Of a stretch of 64,000 bases of DNA, positions 8,977 to 18,093 are shown in pieces. The DNA is from Noviherbaspirillum sp. UKPF54. Its GTDB lineage: Bacteria; Pseudomonadota; Gammaproteobacteria; Burkholderiales; Burkholderiaceae_D. The notes beneath the pieces are model-generated. The model saw only the letters and a list, made by a program, of their open reading frames with translations. It was not told the origin of the DNA and ran no database searches. Numbering within the stretch: the stretch's first letter is position 1; each line of letters begins with the position of its first letter. The stretch is from contig NZ_CP040128.1 in NCBI RefSeq assembly GCF_007874125.1, positions 682,001 through 746,000 on the forward strand. The letters are read 5' to 3'. The position numbers and the translations under genes are program-made.

Positions 8977-9945
8977 ATGATGGCAAGAATCGAACAATCG
9001 ATCGAAGTCAATGTGCCTGCAAGCACTGCCTATGACCAGCTGACGCGGTTCGAGCACTATCCGCGCTACATGGACGATGTGGTGCAGGTACGCCAGCTCG
9101 ACGATACCCACCTGCACTGGCGCAGCAGGGCCGGCAATCTGGACAGGGAATGGGATGCCGAGATTACGGAACAAGTTCCGGAGCGCTGTATTGCCTGGCG
9201 TCACACCAGCAAGCCCCACTACACGGGTCGCATCGAGCTGCAGGCGCTGGCGCCGGAGCGCACCCGGATCACCGTGAGCGTCGACTGCGAGCACGGGGAA
9301 CAGCTGCTCGCGCAGCGCGGCGATGCCGCGCGCGCGGTGGCCGAGCGCGCCGCGCAGGGCCTGGCGCGCTTCCGGAAATTCATCGAGGAGCGGCCGCGGG
9401 AAGCGCAGCCACAGGAGGGAAAGCAGGAAGGGCAGCCAGCAGGGCAGCAAGCGCAGGAGCAGCCGCGCGCCGGCGAGCAATCCTGGCTTCCCCGCCTGAT
9501 GCAAATGTGGGATGAGCCGCTGACGATGATGCGCAAGATGTCGGAAGAAATGGACCAGCTGGTGGGGCGCTTCATGGCCCGGCCGGCTCAGCCCTTCAGC
9601 CGCGCGTCTACCCCAGGCGCCTGGGAGCCGGCGGTCGAGGTGGCGCAGGGCGCGGACAAGATGGTGATCTGCGCCGAGCTGCCGGGTGTGGGGCGCGACG
9701 ATGTGCGGGTGGAAATCAAGAATGACCGGGTCACCATCGAGGGCGACCGCCATCCGGCGCGGCAGGCACAGGAACTGCAACGCTCGGAACGCAACTATGG
9801 CCATTTTTACCGCGTCATCGCCTTGCCGGAAGGCGCCGAGCCGGACGCCGCCTCGGCCGCGTTGCGCGACGGCGTGCTGGAGATTACGGTGCCGGTGCCG
9901 GAAGGAGGGCGCCGCGCGCGCCGCGTCGACATCCGGCCGCAGTGA
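8977..9945 (+). CDS. SRPBCC-Hsp20 fusion protein
   Basis: A 322-residue two-domain protein. Residues 1-135 form an SRPBCC (START/polyketide-cyclase, CoQ-binding-like) domain: IEQSIEVNVPASTAYDQLTRFEHYP and a DREWDAEITEQVPE strand pair. Residues 141-168 are a Gln/Glu-rich linker. Residues about 213-322 are an alpha-crystallin (small heat-shock) domain with WEP, AELPGV and the G-V-L signature (ALRDGVLEI). The usual C-terminal I-x-I tail is absent. The start at 8977 has a strong ribosome-binding site (AAAGGAG). The protein may bind a hydrophobic ligand or lipid and act as a holdase, but this is inference. Confidence 0.88.
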   Translation: MMARIEQSIEVNVPASTAYDQLTRFEHYPRYMDDVVQVRQLDDTHLHWRSRAGNLDREWDAEITEQVPERCIAWRHTSKPHYTGRIELQALAPERTRITVSVDCEHGEQLLAQRGDAARAVAERAAQGLARFRKFIEERPREAQPQEGKQEGQPAGQQAQEQPRAGEQSWLPRLMQMWDEPLTMMRKMSEEMDQLVGRFMARPAQPFSRASTPGAWEPAVEVAQGADKMVICAELPGVGRDDVRVEIKNDRVTIEGDRHPARQAQELQRSERNYGHFYRVIALPEGAEPDAASAALRDGVLEITVPVPEGGRRARRVDIRPQ

Positions 9946-10077
9946 GCGCCGCGCCGGCCTGTCCATGACCGTCTTTTACCGCATGCAAGGGAGTATTCAC
10001 GGAGTGTTCGCGCAGGAGATGCCCAAATCGAGACCATCACGATCTGGTACCTGATCATCGGTGCGCTGCTGATCCTG

Positions 10078-11328
10078 ATGGGGCTGGCCGGCTCGGTGCT
10101 GCAGCCGTTGCCGCTCAGCCCGGCCATGCTGTACCTGGTCATCGGTTTCGCGCTCGGGCCGTCGGGGGCGGGACTGGTGCGCCTCGATCCCTTCGTCCAT
10201 GCCGGCCTGCTGACCTTGATTACGGAAATCGCGCTGCTGATTTCCCTGTTCGCGGTCGGCTTGCGCCTGCGCGTCGACTTGACCAACCGCATCTGGTGGC
10301 TGCCGCTGCGCCTGGGCTTGCCCGGCATGGTGGTCACCATTTTCCTGCTGAGCCTGGCCGGCATGTATCTGCTGCGCCTGCCGGCCGGGGCGGCGGTGCT
10401 GCTGGCGGCGATCCTGGCGCCGACCGATCCGGTGCTGGCGTCGGACGTGCAGATCAAGGACGTGGGCGACCACGACCGTACCCGCTTCGCGCTCTCGGGC
10501 GAGGGCGGGCTCAACGACGGCACGGCCTACCCGTTCGCCATGCTCGGCCTGTGCCTGCTCGGCGTGCCGCAGGCGGCGCAATACGGCACGCCGGCGGCGC
10601 TGCCGCTGGCGCTGTGGGGAATCGTGGCGGGCGCCTTGAGCGGCTGGTTCCTGGGACGCATCGTGGTGTCGCTGGCGCTGTACCTGCGCAAACACTTCCG
10701 CCAGGCGCTCGGCATGGAAGAATTCCTGACGCTCGGCCTGATCGCGCTGTGCTATGGCGTGGCCGACCTGATCCACGGCATCGGCTTTCTGGCGGTATTC
10801 GCGGCCGGCGTCGCCATGCGCCACATCGAGCATCATGCCACCGGGCGCATGCCGCCGGCGCAGGCGCTGGGCGCGGTGCCGGTCGGCGAGGAGATCGCGG
10901 TCGCCACCGACCCGCAGAAGGCGCCGGCCTATATGGCGGAAACCGTGCTTGGGTTCAATCAGCAGCTGGAGCACATCGCCGAATTCGTGATGGTTCTGCT
11001 ACTGGGAATCATGTTGTCGGGCAGCGGCCTTTCCGGCGAAGGCGCGCTGGTTGCGCTCCTGCTGCTGCTGGTGATACGGCCGCTGTCGGCGGTGGCGGCG
11101 CTGGCCGGGACGCGCGGCGTGACGCGCCTGCAGCGCCGGCTGATGGCCTGGTTCGGCATCCGCGGCATCGGTTCGCTGTATTACCTGATGTTCGCGCTGC
11201 AATTCCCGTTGCCGCCGCCGCTGGCAGAGCGCCTGGTGCCGCTGGTGCTGACGGTGGTCGCGATTTCGGTGCTGGCGCACGGCATCTCCGCCACGCCCAT
11301 CATGGATCTCTACTACAAGCGACGCTAG
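10078..11328 (+). CDS. Cation:proton antiporter (CPA family)
   Basis: An integral membrane protein of at least 416 residues with about 11-12 predicted helices. Family motifs are visible: the ALGPSGAGLV loop, ILAPTDPVLASDVQ (the helix-breaking TDP region with Asp), and GEGGLNDGTAYP. It would exchange Na+ or K+ for H+. The start is doubtful. The ATG at 10078 falls inside what should be the first helix. In-frame coding continues upstream to about 10027, just after an AGGAGA sequence, but the only candidate initiators there are non-standard (ATC or CTG). It is followed by a SemiSWEET-like gene 5 bp downstream. Confidence 0.85.
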   Translation: MGLAGSVLQPLPLSPAMLYLVIGFALGPSGAGLVRLDPFVHAGLLTLITEIALLISLFAVGLRLRVDLTNRIWWLPLRLGLPGMVVTIFLLSLAGMYLLRLPAGAAVLLAAILAPTDPVLASDVQIKDVGDHDRTRFALSGEGGLNDGTAYPFAMLGLCLLGVPQAAQYGTPAALPLALWGIVAGALSGWFLGRIVVSLALYLRKHFRQALGMEEFLTLGLIALCYGVADLIHGIGFLAVFAAGVAMRHIEHHATGRMPPAQALGAVPVGEEIAVATDPQKAPAYMAETVLGFNQQLEHIAEFVMVLLLGIMLSGSGLSGEGALVALLLLLVIRPLSAVAALAGTRGVTRLQRRLMAWFGIRGIGSLYYLMFALQFPLPPPLAERLVPLVLTVVAISVLAHGISATPIMDLYYKRR

Positions 11329-11333
11329 AAACG

Positions 11334-11630
11334 ATGATGACCGAACTGATAGGCTGGCTCAGCGCCGGCGTGCTGGTGCTGACCATTTCCCGCCAGGTCT
11401 ATTCGCAGTGGCGCAGCCGCAGCGCGCAGGGCGTGTCGAAATGGCTGTTCATTGGACAACTGATGGCATCGCTCGGCTTTACCGTCTATAGCTACCTGGT
11501 GGAAAACTGGGTATTCGTGTTCGCCAATTTCTTCATTTTCCTGACTGCCGTGGCGGGTGAGTACATTTACCTGCGCAACAGGCGGCTCGATGAAAGCCGC
11601 GCGCAGGGAAAGTCCCCGGCGCGCCGGTAA
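11334..11630 (+). CDS. SemiSWEET-like PQ-loop membrane protein
   Basis: A 98-residue protein with three predicted helices (about 5-21, 39-58 and 63-82). It has the MtN3/PQ-loop layout: ISRQVYSQWRSRSAQGVSKW, where the PQ motif appears as RQ, and an Asn in the third helix (FVFANFFIF). Bacterial SemiSWEETs of this size dimerise to make a sugar transporter. The gene begins 5 bp after the antiporter stop with two adjacent ATG codons and is probably co-expressed. Its substrate is unknown. Confidence 0.7.
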   Translation: MMTELIGWLSAGVLVLTISRQVYSQWRSRSAQGVSKWLFIGQLMASLGFTVYSYLVENWVFVFANFFIFLTAVAGEYIYLRNRRLDESRAQGKSPARR

Positions 11631-11834
11631 CCGCCGATTTTAAAATTTACAAGCATCTGTATTTGTTACCGCGTAAGAAGGGGAAAGACACGCGGAAATG
11701 CATACCGGCACGCACGGCAAGTGCCATGCGCGGTCCGGGTACGTACCTTGCTTGGTTTCGCGACATCTGCGGGCCAAGGACTGGCCCGAGGCTGCCATCG
11801 TGTCCCCATCGTGCGGTCATCCCCGGAGGATGCT

Positions 11835-13562
11835 GTGTATACGCTCGGAATCAACGCTGCCTACCACGATTGTTCCGCCTGCCTCGTGCGCGACGGCGAG
11901 GTCATCGCCGCCGCCGAAGAGGAGCGCTTTACCCGCATCAAGCACGGCAAGCGGCCGGTGCCGTTCTCGACCTGGCAGCTGCCGTTCCATGCGATCGACT
12001 ACTGCCTGCGGCAAGCCGGCATCGCGCTGGCCGAGGTCGACCACGTCGCCTATTCCTACGACCCGGCGCTGTTGCTCGGCAAGTACGGCAAGCAGTCCAG
12101 CATCACGCTGCCGCTGGAGCCGTCGGCGCACGAGACAGAGTGGCTGTCGCCCTGGGACCCGTTGTTCCTGTCGTCCATCGTCAACGCGCCGCGCCAGCTC
12201 GCTTCCGGCGCGCCGCACCACCTGAAGAAGCGCTTTCGCGGCGTGCGCCACGACGGGCCCTACCAGTGGCATTTCGTCGAGCATCACCTGGCGCACGAAG
12301 CCAGCGCCTTCCTGGCCGCGCCGTTCGACGAGTGCGCGGTGCTGACCATGGATGGGCGCGGCGAGCGCGCCACCACCAGCTATGGCCTGTACCGCGACCG
12401 GCGCTACCGGCGCATCCGCCAGGTCGACCTGCCGCATTCGCTCGGCCTGCTGTACGAATCGGTGACCGACTACCTCGGCTTTCTGCATTCCTCCGACGAA
12501 TACAAGGTGATGGCGCTGGCGTCCTACGGCACGCCGGTGTACGCCGACCGCTTCCATGACATCCTGCAATATCGCGGCGACGGCGCCTACGAAGTCCGGC
12601 CGGCCGACTGGGCCGAACTGTTCGGCCCGGCGCGCGAGCGCGGCGCCGAATTCACGCAGCGGCACATGGATATCGCCTCGTCCCTGCAGGTGGCGCTGGA
12701 AGAAACGGTATTGAAGATGGCGCACTGGCTGCACGAGGAAACTGGCGCCGCCAACCTGGCGCTGGCCGGTGGCGTGGCGCTCAATTGCGTGATGAATGCG
12801 CGCCTGCGCGACCGCGGTCCCTTTTCGCGGGTGTGGGTGCAGCCGGCCGCCGGCGACGCCGGCACCGCGCTGGGCGTCGCGCTGTGGATCGACAGCCGGC
12901 AGCGTGGCGCAGCTGTCAATGAACGGCGCAGCTGGCACATGGAACATGCCTTCCTCGGGCCGGCCTACGACGACGGCGAGATCGAGGAAGTGCTGCAGCA
13001 ATCGAAGCTGCGCTACCGCCGCGCCGCCGACCTGTCGTCCGAGGTGGCGCAGCTGTTAATGGAAAACAAGGTGATCGGCTGGTTCCAGGGCCGCATGGAG
13101 TTCGGACCGCGCGCGCTCGGCGCTCGCTCGATCCTGGCCTCGCCGCTCGATGCATCGATGCAGCAGCGCCTGAACCAGATCAAGGACCGCGAGGATTTCC
13201 GCCCGGTCGCACCGGTGGTGCTGGAAGAGGAAGCCGCCGAATGGTTCGTCGACGGCGGCGTGTCGCCGTTCATGGTGTTCGTGTACGACGTGCGGCCGGA
13301 CAAGGCCGAGCGGATACCGGCGGTGCGCCATGTCGATGGTACCGCGCGCATCCAGACCATCAACCGCGCGCAGAACCCCCCATATTACGACCTGCTGCGC
13401 GCGTTCGCGCGGCGTTCCGGCGTGCCGGTGCTGATCAATACCTCGTTCAATACGCGCGGCGAACCGGTGGTATGCACCCCGCGCGACGCGCTCGCATCGT
13501 TTTGCACGACCCCGCTCGATGCGCTGGCGATCGGGAATTTCATTGTGGAGAAGAACGGGTGA
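11835..13562 (+). CDS. O-carbamoyltransferase, NodU/CmcH family
   Basis: A 575-residue enzyme. The GTG start at 11835 is preceded by GGAGGA at good spacing. The N-terminal Kae1-like ATPase domain begins [16 protein letters not shown] and contains the metal-binding [10 protein letters not shown] and MDGRGE motifs. The C-terminal domain carries [15 protein letters not shown] and the DFRPVAPVV segment. Family members transfer a carbamoyl group from carbamoyl phosphate, via carbamoyl-adenylate, to a sugar or antibiotic hydroxyl. It is followed 70 bp later by a UDP-sugar enzyme, so the acceptor may be a surface or secreted sugar. It is unrelated in role to HypF despite the shared fold. Confidence 0.9.
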   Translation: MYTLGINAAYHDCSACLVRDGEVIAAAEEERFTRIKHGKRPVPFSTWQLPFHAIDYCLRQAGIALAEVDHVAYSYDPALLLGKYGKQSSITLPLEPSAHETEWLSPWDPLFLSSIVNAPRQLASGAPHHLKKRFRGVRHDGPYQWHFVEHHLAHEASAFLAAPFDECAVLTMDGRGERATTSYGLYRDRRYRRIRQVDLPHSLGLLYESVTDYLGFLHSSDEYKVMALASYGTPVYADRFHDILQYRGDGAYEVRPADWAELFGPARERGAEFTQRHMDIASSLQVALEETVLKMAHWLHEETGAANLALAGGVALNCVMNARLRDRGPFSRVWVQPAAGDAGTALGVALWIDSRQRGAAVNERRSWHMEHAFLGPAYDDGEIEEVLQQSKLRYRRAADLSSEVAQLLMENKVIGWFQGRMEFGPRALGARSILASPLDASMQQRLNQIKDREDFRPVAPVVLEEEAAEWFVDGGVSPFMVFVYDVRPDKAERIPAVRHVDGTARIQTINRAQNPPYYDLLRAFARRSGVPVLINTSFNTRGEPVVCTPRDALASFCTTPLDALAIGNFIVEKNG

Positions 13563-13588
13563 TACGAAGGCTCTCCTATGCCGGGCGT

Positions 13589-13612
13589 CCCTCTCCCGTC
13601 TGCAGGAGAGGG
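13589..13612. repeat. Intergenic hairpin (8-bp stem)
   Basis: The arms CCCTCTCC and GGAGAGGG flank an 8-base loop between the carbamoyltransferase and the UDP-glucuronate decarboxylase. It has no T-run. It resembles the short GC-rich intergenic repeats scattered in betaproteobacterial genomes, but only one copy is seen here. Confidence 0.45.
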
Positions 13613-13632
13613 CATCAACACGGGGCGCATCC

Positions 13633-14661
13633 ATGAAAGAAAACGACAGCAAACGCATCCTGGTCACCGGCGGCGCCGGCTTTCTCGGTTCGCACCTGTG
13701 CGATTACCTGCTGGCGAAAGGCCACGACGTGTTGTGCGTCGATAACTTTTATACCGGCAGCAAGCGCAACATCGCGCACTTGCTGGTGCATCCGCGCTTC
13801 GAGCTGCTGCGCCACGACGTGACCTTTCCGCTGTATGTCGAGGTCGATGAAATCTACAACCTGGCCTGTCCCGCCTCGCCCGTGCATTACCAGAACGATC
13901 CGGTGCAGACCACCAAGACCAGCGTGCACGGCGCGCTCAACATGCTGGGACTGGCCAAGCGCCTCAAGGCGAAGATCCTGCAGGCATCCACCAGCGAAGT
14001 GTACGGCGATCCGCAGATCCATCCGCAGGACGAATGCTACTGGGGTCATGTCAATCCGATCGGCTTGCGCTCCTGCTACGACGAGGGCAAGCGTTGCGCC
14101 GAAACCCTGTTCATGGATTACCGGCGGCAGCACAAGCTGTCGGTAAAAATTGCACGCATCTTCAATACCTACGGCCCGCGCATGCATCCCAACGACGGCC
14201 GGGTGGTCTCGAACTTCATCATGCAGGCGCTGGCCGGCCAGCCGCTCACCGTCTACGGCGACGGCGCGCAAACCCGGTCGTTCTGTTACGTCGGCGACCT
14301 GATCGACGGCCTGTACCGGTTGATGGAGAGCCCGGACGGCTTTTGCGGGCCGGTCAATCTGGGCAATCCGGTCGAGCACACGATGGTGGAGCTGGCCGAG
14401 CGCGTGATCGCCATGTGCGGGTCCGGCTCGGACATCGTCTTCCAGCCGCTGCCCAGCGACGACCCGGTGCGGCGGCGCCCCGATATCGCGCTGGCGCGCG
14501 ACATGCTGGGGTGGGAACCGGCGGTCGGACTGGCCGACGGCCTGGAGCGCACCATCGACTATTTCCGCAGGCTGCAGGGCGGCGGCGTGCAGGAGGAGGA
14601 AACGGCGCCGCCATACCTTCCGCAGGAGCACGCCATGCAGGAACAACGATTGCATGGCTGA
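13633..14661 (+). CDS. UDP-glucuronate decarboxylase (UDP-xylose synthase)
   Basis: A 342-residue extended SDR. The NAD-binding motif GGAGFLG lies at 13-19, the catalytic pair is Tyr149/Lys153 within CYDEGKR, and [11 protein letters not shown] supplies the active-site Ser/Thr. The YDEGKR and [11 protein letters not shown] context is the hallmark separating UXS enzymes from epimerases. It converts UDP-glucuronate to UDP-xylose with CO2 release in the cytoplasm. The C-terminal 25 residues are an unrelated-looking Glu/Pro tail. With the preceding carbamoyltransferase it suggests synthesis of a modified pentose-containing glycan. Confidence 0.92.
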   Translation: MKENDSKRILVTGGAGFLGSHLCDYLLAKGHDVLCVDNFYTGSKRNIAHLLVHPRFELLRHDVTFPLYVEVDEIYNLACPASPVHYQNDPVQTTKTSVHGALNMLGLAKRLKAKILQASTSEVYGDPQIHPQDECYWGHVNPIGLRSCYDEGKRCAETLFMDYRRQHKLSVKIARIFNTYGPRMHPNDGRVVSNFIMQALAGQPLTVYGDGAQTRSFCYVGDLIDGLYRLMESPDGFCGPVNLGNPVEHTMVELAERVIAMCGSGSDIVFQPLPSDDPVRRRPDIALARDMLGWEPAVGLADGLERTIDYFRRLQGGGVQEEETAPPYLPQEHAMQEQRLHG

Positions 14662-14707
14662 GAGCCCGCATTCTTATTCCAGAAACGAGCCAATTCGAGG
14701 TGCCACC

Positions 14708-14896
14708 ATGATACGAAACCGATTGCCCTATGCCGCCGCGCTGCTCCTGTTCCTTGCCGCCTGCGGGCGCGAGGGCGACACGCCGAAGGGGCCGCCGCGG
14801 CCGGTCACTTCGATGCATTACGGCGGCGGCCACGCGACGACCGCGCAGCTCGACCTGGCGGCGCGGCCGGTGCCGCCGAGGCCCGGCCCGATGTAA
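14708..14896 (+). CDS. Small lipoprotein
   Basis: A 62-residue predicted lipoprotein. A hydrophobic signal (about residues 6-18) ends in LAAC with Cys19 as the lipidation site. The mature part is Pro/Gly/Arg-rich with no recognisable domain. A GAGG sequence lies upstream of the ATG. It sits between the UDP-sugar enzyme and the FAD-Rieske gene on the same strand, 35 bp ahead of the latter. No function can be assigned. Confidence 0.65.
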   Translation: MIRNRLPYAAALLLFLAACGREGDTPKGPPRPVTSMHYGGGHATTAQLDLAARPVPPRPGPM

Positions 14897-14931
14897 GCCT
14901 GGCACGCTGCTTTTCATTGCAGGAGAATCAC

Positions 14932-16527
14932 ATGGACCACCGTTCAGGAGATTGCGGCACCGGAGGCTTGTCGGACTACGCGGCAGGCGGTCCGCTGATG
15001 CGGCGCTCGATCTGGAACCGGGCGTCGGACGAGCTGACCTTCGCTCCCCTGGCGGCGGACCTGGAGGTGGATGTGGCCATCGTCGGCGGCGGCATCACCG
15101 GCATGACCACCGCCGCCCTGCTGGCGCGCGCCGGGCGGCGCGTCGCGGTGCTGGAAGCGGTGCGCGTAGGTTACGGCAGCACCGGTTATTCGACCGGCAA
15201 CCTGTACGCGACAGTCGACTCCTACCTGCACCGCCTGGCCGACAAGTGGGGCTGGGACAGGACGCGCCAGGTGGTGCAGTCGCGCCGCATGGCGATCGAC
15301 CTTGTCGAGCAGAATATCTTCGATTACCGCCTGCGCTGCCAATTCTTGCGCCAGCCCTGGGTCTTGTACAGCACCGATTCCTCGGCGCAAGACGATGAGT
15401 TGATCGAGCGCGAATACCAGGCCTGCGTGAAATGCGGGCTGGATGCGCGCGTGAGCAACGAGGCGCCGCTGCCCTACAGCATCAACAAGGCGCTGGTGGT
15501 GTCGCACCAGGCGCAGTTCCACCCGCTGCATTACGTGCGCCAGCTGGCCGCCGCGATTCGCTCCGAGCGCTGCCATATCTACGAAGGCACGCCGGTGGTG
15601 GAGATCGACCAGAGCCATGCGCTCGTGCGCACCGCGCAGCACACCGTGCGCGCGCAGCACGTGGTGATGGCGACCCACACGCCCAAGGGCTTCAATACGC
15701 TGCAGACCGAACTGGCGCCGTACCGCGAATACGCGGTGGCGGGCGCGCTCGCCGAAAAGCAGCTGTCCGGAGGGATTTTCTGGAGCGTCGGCGCGGAAAG
15801 GACTTCCACCCGTCTGGTCGAATACGATGGCCGTCCGCATGTGCTGCTGATCGGCGAGCGGCACAAGAGCGGCCAGCGGGAAGACACGGACGCGGCCTGG
15901 CGCAAGCTGGAGCAGATCGTGCGCGCGCGCTTCACGGTGCAGGCGGTCGAATACCGCTGGTCGGCACAGCATTATCGGCCGGCCGACGGCTTGCCCTACA
16001 TCGGCCACAGCATCGGCTCCAGCCACCTGTACCTGGCGACCGGTTTCGCCACCGACGGCCTGACCTACGGCACGCTGGCTGCCATCCTGCTGTCGGAACA
16101 GATCGCCGGGCGCAGCACCGAATACGACGAGCTGTATTCGCCGCGCCGTTTCACCCCGGTAAAGTCGGCCGGTAAATTTCTGAAAGAAAATTTGAACGTG
16201 GCCGGCTACTACGTCAAGGATTACATCAAGGGCGGCGAAGCCAGGGCGCTGACCGAAGTGCGCTGCGGCGAAGGCCGGGTGATCGAGATCGACGGCGACA
16301 AGCTGGCGGTGTACCGGGACGATGCCGGCGACCTGCACGCCGTGTCGCCGGTCTGTACCCACCTGAAATGCATCGTGCACTGGAACCGCGCCGAACGCAG
16401 CTGGGACTGCCCCTGCCACGGCAGCCGCTTCTCGCATGAAGGCGATGTGCTGGAAGGGCCGGCGCTGGCGCCGCTGGAACGGCGCACCATCGCCGGGCTC
16501 GACGCCACCGCGCCGAAGGCAGGGTAG
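14932..16527 (+). CDS. FAD-dependent oxidoreductase with C-terminal Rieske domain
   Basis: A 531-residue fusion. The N-terminal DAO-type domain has the dinucleotide fold VAIVGGGITGMTTAALLARAG (in part, residues about 46-66) and a later ATGFATDGLTYG FAD-binding segment. The C-terminal 95 residues form a Rieske [2Fe-2S] domain with ligands CTH (in VCTHLKC) and CPCHGSRF. The start is set by AGGAG 8 bp before the ATG. Such fusions oxidise amines or amino acids and pass electrons to the Rieske cluster, but the substrate is unknown. No partner electron carrier is adjacent. Confidence 0.88.
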   Translation: MDHRSGDCGTGGLSDYAAGGPLMRRSIWNRASDELTFAPLAADLEVDVAIVGGGITGMTTAALLARAGRRVAVLEAVRVGYGSTGYSTGNLYATVDSYLHRLADKWGWDRTRQVVQSRRMAIDLVEQNIFDYRLRCQFLRQPWVLYSTDSSAQDDELIEREYQACVKCGLDARVSNEAPLPYSINKALVVSHQAQFHPLHYVRQLAAAIRSERCHIYEGTPVVEIDQSHALVRTAQHTVRAQHVVMATHTPKGFNTLQTELAPYREYAVAGALAEKQLSGGIFWSVGAERTSTRLVEYDGRPHVLLIGERHKSGQREDTDAAWRKLEQIVRARFTVQAVEYRWSAQHYRPADGLPYIGHSIGSSHLYLATGFATDGLTYGTLAAILLSEQIAGRSTEYDELYSPRRFTPVKSAGKFLKENLNVAGYYVKDYIKGGEARALTEVRCGEGRVIEIDGDKLAVYRDDAGDLHAVSPVCTHLKCIVHWNRAERSWDCPCHGSRFSHEGDVLEGPALAPLERRTIAGLDATAPKAG

Positions 16528-16589
16528 GGCGCCGTGGCATGGAGCTTGCGTGCGCGTCGGCTACGGATTCGATTCTCCCGCGATGAGAG

Positions 16590-17243
16590 ATGCATATAGA
16601 ACAAGTCACGATTGACGCCGATTCGATTGCCCTGGATGGCGTGTTGTGGCTGCCGGAAAACCACATCGGCGTGGTCCTGTTTGCCAGCTGCGGCGGCGGC
16701 AATCGCGTCAAGCCGCCCACCGACTATGTCGCCAGCGTATTGCGCGCCGCCCGCCTCGGCACCCTGTGGATGGAGCTGCTCACATCTGCGGAAAGGAGCA
16801 TGCGCGGCACGGTGGCCGATATCGGCAAGCTGGCCGGGCGCATGCAGGCCGCCTGCGAGTGGCTGCGGCAACACCAGGCCACGCGCGGTTCGCCGATCGG
16901 CCTGTTCGGCGCGAGTCATGCCGCCGCCGCCGCCATGCAGCTGGCAGCCGGTCAGGGCGCGCGCATCGCGGCCGTCGTGTCGCGCGGCGGCCGCACCGAC
17001 CTCATGGAACCGGCCACGCTCACGCGGATCGTCGCGCCGACGCTGCTGATCGTCGGCAGCCTCGACGACGGCGTGATCGCGCAGAACCGGACAGCCTATG
17101 CGGCGCTGCACTGCCGCAAGCGCTTCGAGATCATCCCCGGCGGCACGCATTCGTTCGACGAGCCGGGCAGCCTGGAAGTGATCGCCCGCCTGGCGCGCGG
17201 CTGGTTCCTGCGCTATGCCAGCACCGCCGAGCGCCACCTGTAG
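16590..17243 (+). CDS. Dienelactone hydrolase-like alpha/beta hydrolase
   Basis: A 217-residue alpha/beta hydrolase. The nucleophile elbow is GLFGASHAA (Ser in G-A-S-H-A), the acid is in VGSLDDGVI, and the base is in GGTHSFDEPGS. This gives a complete Ser-Asp-His triad. A paralogue with the same architecture lies at 38788-39468, where the elbow is GASTG. The gene is convergent with the N-formylglutamate amidohydrolase-like gene, with 26 bp between stops. The substrate is unknown; these short proteins are often misnamed DeoR or phosphoribosyl partners because of their neighbours. Confidence 0.8.
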   Translation: MHIEQVTIDADSIALDGVLWLPENHIGVVLFASCGGGNRVKPPTDYVASVLRAARLGTLWMELLTSAERSMRGTVADIGKLAGRMQAACEWLRQHQATRGSPIGLFGASHAAAAAMQLAAGQGARIAAVVSRGGRTDLMEPATLTRIVAPTLLIVGSLDDGVIAQNRTAYAALHCRKRFEIIPGGTHSFDEPGSLEVIARLARGWFLRYASTAERHL

Positions 17244-17269
17244 CGGCCTGTGGCGAGCTGCCGCGGCCG

Positions 17270-17992
17270 TCAGGCCGGCAGCGCCTGCGGCGCGGCGCTG
17301 CGCAAGGCTTCGAGGATGGCATGGCGCACCGCCCGCCAGTGCGGCGCGCCGTCCGCGCGCACGTGCTTCTGGTTGATCTCCAGTTCGATGCCGAGGTAGC
17401 GGTCGGCGCCGAAGCGCCGCCGCAGGTAAACCGTGAAACCGTCCGCCGTGCCCTCGTACGGATAATTCATGCGCGCCTTGAGCGCTGCGGCATAGACGTG
17501 CAGCGCCACGCGCCAGCGACGGCACAGCTCTACCTCCGCGCCGCGATCCGGGTCGTACAGCAGGCCGATATCGGCGTCGCGCACCTCGCCGTCCAGTTCC
17601 GGCGTGAAGCTGTGGCAGGACACGTGGACCACGCGCGCGCCGCCGTCGATGGCCTGCGCGATCATGGTTTCGGCCTTGTTGCGGTAGGGCTGGTAGTAGC
17701 GGGCGATGATTTCCTCGCGCAATTCCGCCGGCAGTGCGCGCGTGACTTCCGAAAACGCTTCCGGATGGCCGAGCGAGCGGTTCAGGTCGACCAGCAGGCG
17801 GCTGATGGTCGACACCAGCAGCGGCGCGTCCAGCAGCGACGACATCTCGCGCGCCAGGCGCAGCGCGCCGAGGTCGTAGCCGCGATGGGTATGCAGCAGG
17901 GCTTGCCGGTCGCGGAAGAAATCGCGGTAGCGCGAGGGGATGCGGTTGCCGGCGTGCTCGCAGGTGATGAGGAAATGGGTGGGGAAGGGCAT
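17270..17992 (-). CDS. N-formylglutamate amidohydrolase family protein
   Basis: A 240-residue Zn-dependent amidohydrolase of the FGase family. The N-terminal metal site THFLITCEHAGNRIP and the central VVHVSCHSFTP (His ligand) are present, with a downstream Glu in LGIELEINQ. In the histidine-degradation pathway the enzyme frees formate from N-formylglutamate, but no hut genes are here. It lies about 100 bp downstream of, and on the same strand as, the ATP-grasp/GCS2 ligase cassette. A role in removing or editing an amide made by that cassette is more likely. A 6-bp-stem hairpin (18059-18076) sits in the gap. Confidence 0.82.
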   Translation of the reverse strand: MPFPTHFLITCEHAGNRIPSRYRDFFRDRQALLHTHRGYDLGALRLAREMSSLLDAPLLVSTISRLLVDLNRSLGHPEAFSEVTRALPAELREEIIARYYQPYRNKAETMIAQAIDGGARVVHVSCHSFTPELDGEVRDADIGLLYDPDRGAEVELCRRWRVALHVYAAALKARMNYPYEGTADGFTVYLRRRFGADRYLGIELEINQKHVRADGAPHWRAVRHAILEALRSAAPQALPA

Positions 17993-18093
17993 GGCGGTGA
18001 TGGATTAAACGCTCCTGTCCGAAATCGAAGAACCGCATTCCCCACGCCGGATGCAGGGGCTCCCGGCGCAGGGAGCAGCCGAGGGGAGAACAG

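Noticed and set aside
11835..13562. A second HypF-type hydrogenase maturation enzyme
   Set aside because: It shares the Kae1-like carbamoyltransferase fold but lacks the acylphosphatase, zinc-finger and YrdC domains, and fits the NodU/CmcH family.
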